Program-made: the position numbers and the translations under genes | Shown here: one piece after another, positions 61,412-64,000 of the stretch | How positions within the stretch are numbered: position 1 is the first letter of the stretch | How the letters are laid out: each line of letters opens with the position of its first letter | Origin: Sipunculus nudus | Lineage: Eukaryota > Annelida > Sipuncula > Golfingiida > Sipunculidae | Direction of reading: 5' to 3' | Length of the DNA: 64,000 nt | Assembly: GCA_026874595.1 (NCBI GenBank) | Contig: CM049316.1 | Span: forward strand, 68,100,676 to 68,164,675 | Notes under the pieces: model-generated | Database searches by the model: none | Told to the model about the DNA's origin: nothing | Seen by the model: the letters and a program-made list of their open reading frames with translations, nothing else

Positions 61412-62893
61412 CGGACAAAATAATTCTACTAAAAGTCAGTATTTTATTGATCACAACAGGGATGTTTTCCTTTTTTCAGTGATATTTTTAGTCGAGGTAA
61501 CCGCCTCCATTTTTTATGCTTGCCATGTACATCTGCAGAATTACATTCCGGTTTCGGACTATACGTGCAGGATAACCCTGGCATCAACAATTAACGTTCG
61601 GTGCACCGCTCCTGCGGATCCTGTGTGTGCCATCCCCTTTGCAGGCTCATAACACCTAGGAACCCCCGAAAGGCGCACTTGTTTTGAGTGCATGAAAAAT
61701 GACTGTTGGGCACAGAACATCCAGTTTACAGATTTCTCACCCATTGTTGGTGCCGACCGTAAAATATGTCACCGCCTCGGCTGAGATTCGAACCCACCAT
61801 CTCCCCGCTTTGAGCCTTGTAATCTACCCCGAGAATATACGGAAGCTGGTATATTGCTTCAACAAAGTTTATATAATTCTACTTCTAACATATATCGGTA
61901 ATTATACGTCTATATTTGTACTCGGTACATAAACATTAAATCCAGGTATATAGTATTCATCGTTTAAGCTGAACGAAGCAAACCTAACACACGTACAAAC
62001 ATTATTGGCGACCAAGCGTGTCAGGTCCGCCCCGCGGTGATTAGGAACACGGGCATGTTGCGGCCAGCTCCTGGAGTGGTTTAATGGGGTGGGGTAAGCC
62101 CATTGTACCCTCAGCAGAAACAGATGCCCCACCGACAGGGTCATCAAAGTGACAAAAGCCCTCCAGAGACATTAATTTTCCTTAGCGATTACCGCGGGCA
62201 GCTGTTGATTAAAGTATAGTAAATGGTGGTCAATAAAGTGGTATCACTTTCACTATACTTGTATATGTTGTTAATCTCAATTCTCCTTTTGGAGTGCACG
62301 CATGCGAAAACAAAGTCTCAGTGTTCTTATATAAACGAGGGATTCGAGATTAAATTCTGGATATTCAGATTTACTTTACCAAAGCTGTATATATATATTG
62401 GTATTTTTGTATTGTTATGCTTCTTCATACGTGTGTGAAAATATCAAACGCAAGTAAATGTATGTAAGGTCTTATGATACAATATAGTATAAACTATCAC
62501 TACTATTTCCATATACATACAGCATGATTTTGATATTACTCTGTTCCGAGAACCACTTATGCAACTTTTGCACTTCTGCCGATTACTCAGCCCCTTTACT
62601 TTTCCGTTACTAACTGCGTCCGTTACTGTCAGACAGTATTATAACTACTAATCTTATTGCTAAAGGTAACACATACTAATAAACGATATATATATATATA
62701 CTAGTATTTCTTTACCATACATTCTAATTCTATAAACTTATACTACTACTATAATGTCAATTCTACGACTTAGGCTAATAAGCCTATACTACAACCACCG
62801 CTGCTATTTCTATAGCTGCTACTACTACAACAACTAAAGCTACCGCTGCTGCACAACTGCTACGTCCAGCGTTCGTAATCACCACTATTCTAC

Positions 62894-62938
<45 letters not shown>

Positions 62939-63083
62939 CGCTAACCCTATAGCCTCTGTCGCCTCTGAATACTAGATATACCATTACTATAGCTTATAAG
63001 CTATACATAGTACAACGAGGGTCATTACTGGTACTAGTACTTCCATATATACACTACCAGCATATAACTATATAAAACTGACT
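60003..63083. other. Intergenic DNA
   Basis: 60180-60330 is GC-rich with a GGTTAGAACC word that may be a decayed box B. C run at 61129-61144. (AT)n at 61371-61410, 62680-62700 and 62898-62934. 62730-62880 is ACT/GCT-rich and grades into the minisatellite. Short frames have no known similarity. Confidence 0.5.
61768..61840 (-). repeat. tRNA-like fragment with box B
   Basis: Minus strand carries TGGGTTCGAATCTCAGCCGA, a perfect box B arm with weak stem, preceded by a possible, poor box A (GGGGTAGATTACAAGG). No cloverleaf can be completed. Probably a SINE or tRNA remnant. Confidence 0.3.
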
Positions 63084-63169
63084 TTGCTGCTATTTAATAC
63101 CTCGAACCACATCTACTATACAGCTATATCGCTGCTCTCACTATTACTACTACTCTTACGATTGCTACC

Positions 63170-64000
63170 ATGCATGATACTGCTGATGCTGCAACTGCAA
63201 CCACTGCTGTTACTGATGCTACAACTGCTACAACTAGTGCTGCTGATGTTACAACTGCTACCACTATAGTTGCTGATGCTACCATTGCTATTAATACTTG
63301 TGCGGACGCTTCAAACGTTACCACTACTGTTGCTGATCCTACAACTGCTACCACTACTGTTGCTGACCCTACAAATGCTACCACTACTGTTGTTGATGAT
63401 ACAACTGCTACCACTAATGTTGCTGATGATAAAATTGCTACCACTACTGTTGCTGATGCTACAACTGCTACCACTACTGTTGCTGATGCGAAAACTGCTA
63501 CTACTACTGTTGCTGATGCTAAAATTGCTACCACTACTGTTGCTGATGCTACAACTGCTACGATCACTATTGCTGATCCATCAACTTCTACCACTTCTGC
63601 TGCTGATGCTACAACTGCTACCACTACTGTTCTTGGTCCTACAACTGCTACCACTACTGTTCTTGGTCCTACAACTGCTACCACTACTGTTCTTGATCCT
63701 ACAACTGCTACCCCTACTGTTGCTGGTGATACAACTGCTACCACTACTGTTGCTGATGATACAACTGCTACCACTACTATTGCTGATCCTACAACTGCTA
63801 CCACTACCGCTGCTGATGCTACAACTGCTATCACATCTTGTGCTGACGCTTCAACTGTTACCTCTACTGCCGCTGATGCTACAACTGCTACCACTACTGT
63901 TGCTGATGCTACAACTGCTATCACTACTATTGCTGATCCTACAAATGTACCACTGCTGTTGCTGATGCTACAACTGCTGTACTGACGCTGCAACTGCTAC
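63170..64000. repeat. 30-bp minisatellite, runs past the window end
   Basis: Consensus unit ACAACTGCTACCACTACTGT + TGCTGATGCT, about 27 diverged copies. As 30 is divisible by three and the unit lacks stops in several frames, long frames appear on both strands: a Thr/Ala-rich 10-residue repeat forward and Val/Ala-rich in reverse. No signal peptide or flanking domain makes one frame credible. Confidence 0.9.

Noticed and set aside
63124..63993. 289-codon minus-strand Val/Ala frame
   Set aside because: Counterpart of the 30-bp minisatellite; equally long frames exist on the other strand, so frame length is not evidence of coding.
1..64000. CRISPR arrays, operons or prokaryotic mobile elements
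   Set aside because: Tandem repeats here lack spacer structure, and spliced snail plus eukaryotic tRNA genes show an animal nuclear genome.

Overview
This window is nuclear DNA from an animal, most likely a marine invertebrate, with a mollusc or other lophotrochozoan as my best guess. The basis is a single developmental-type gene with an intron of about 4 kb in tens of kilobases of AT-rich non-coding DNA, eukaryotic tRNA genes with internal promoters, very dense (AT)n and composite microsatellites, and dispersed repeats carrying TGACCT-type motifs that I associate with marine invertebrate genomes. The species cannot be fixed from the sequence alone.

The one protein-coding gene I can support is a Snail-family zinc-finger repressor on the minus strand. 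Exon 1 (54336-54573) encodes the SNAG domain MPRSFLIKK and an acidic stretch. A 3974-bp intron follows with a good donor (G|GTATGT) and acceptor (TTTACAG|AT) in matching phase. Exon 2 (49082-50361) encodes a Ser/Pro-rich and His-rich linker and five zinc fingers, the last of C2HC type. The spliced product is 505 residues. Its upstream flank is GC-richer and holds two CCAAT boxes, one CACGTG and three CAGGTG boxes, the last being the sequence Snail proteins themselves bind.

Three tRNA genes are intact: two identical tRNA-Lys(TTT) genes in opposite orientation (16638-16710 minus, 38260-38332 plus) and one tRNA-Pro(CGG) (27586-27657 minus). Two or more degraded tRNA-like sequences look like SINE remnants.

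The rest is repeats and unexplained non-coding sequence. 1-4.3 kb: three diverged copies of one repeat, each with a CTCF-like core. 4.4-5.9 kb: a large GAT/GGT array. 6.2 and 13.2 kb: two inverted 247-bp copies of another repeat. 15.2-15.8 kb: a tandem repeat of about 290 bp with nuclear-receptor half-sites. 30.1 and 35.4 kb: an inverted pair of about 140 bp. 30.4-30.7 kb: an ATTCT array. 32.1 kb: a perfect 106-bp palindrome. 35.6-36.6 kb: Tigger/pogo-like terminal modules. 42-48 kb: repeat fragments and AT arrays on the 3' side of snail. 63.2 kb to the end: a 30-bp minisatellite that stays open in several frames. Several GC-richer non-repetitive blocks between them are plausible regulatory elements for snail, but this is inference from composition and short motifs only.
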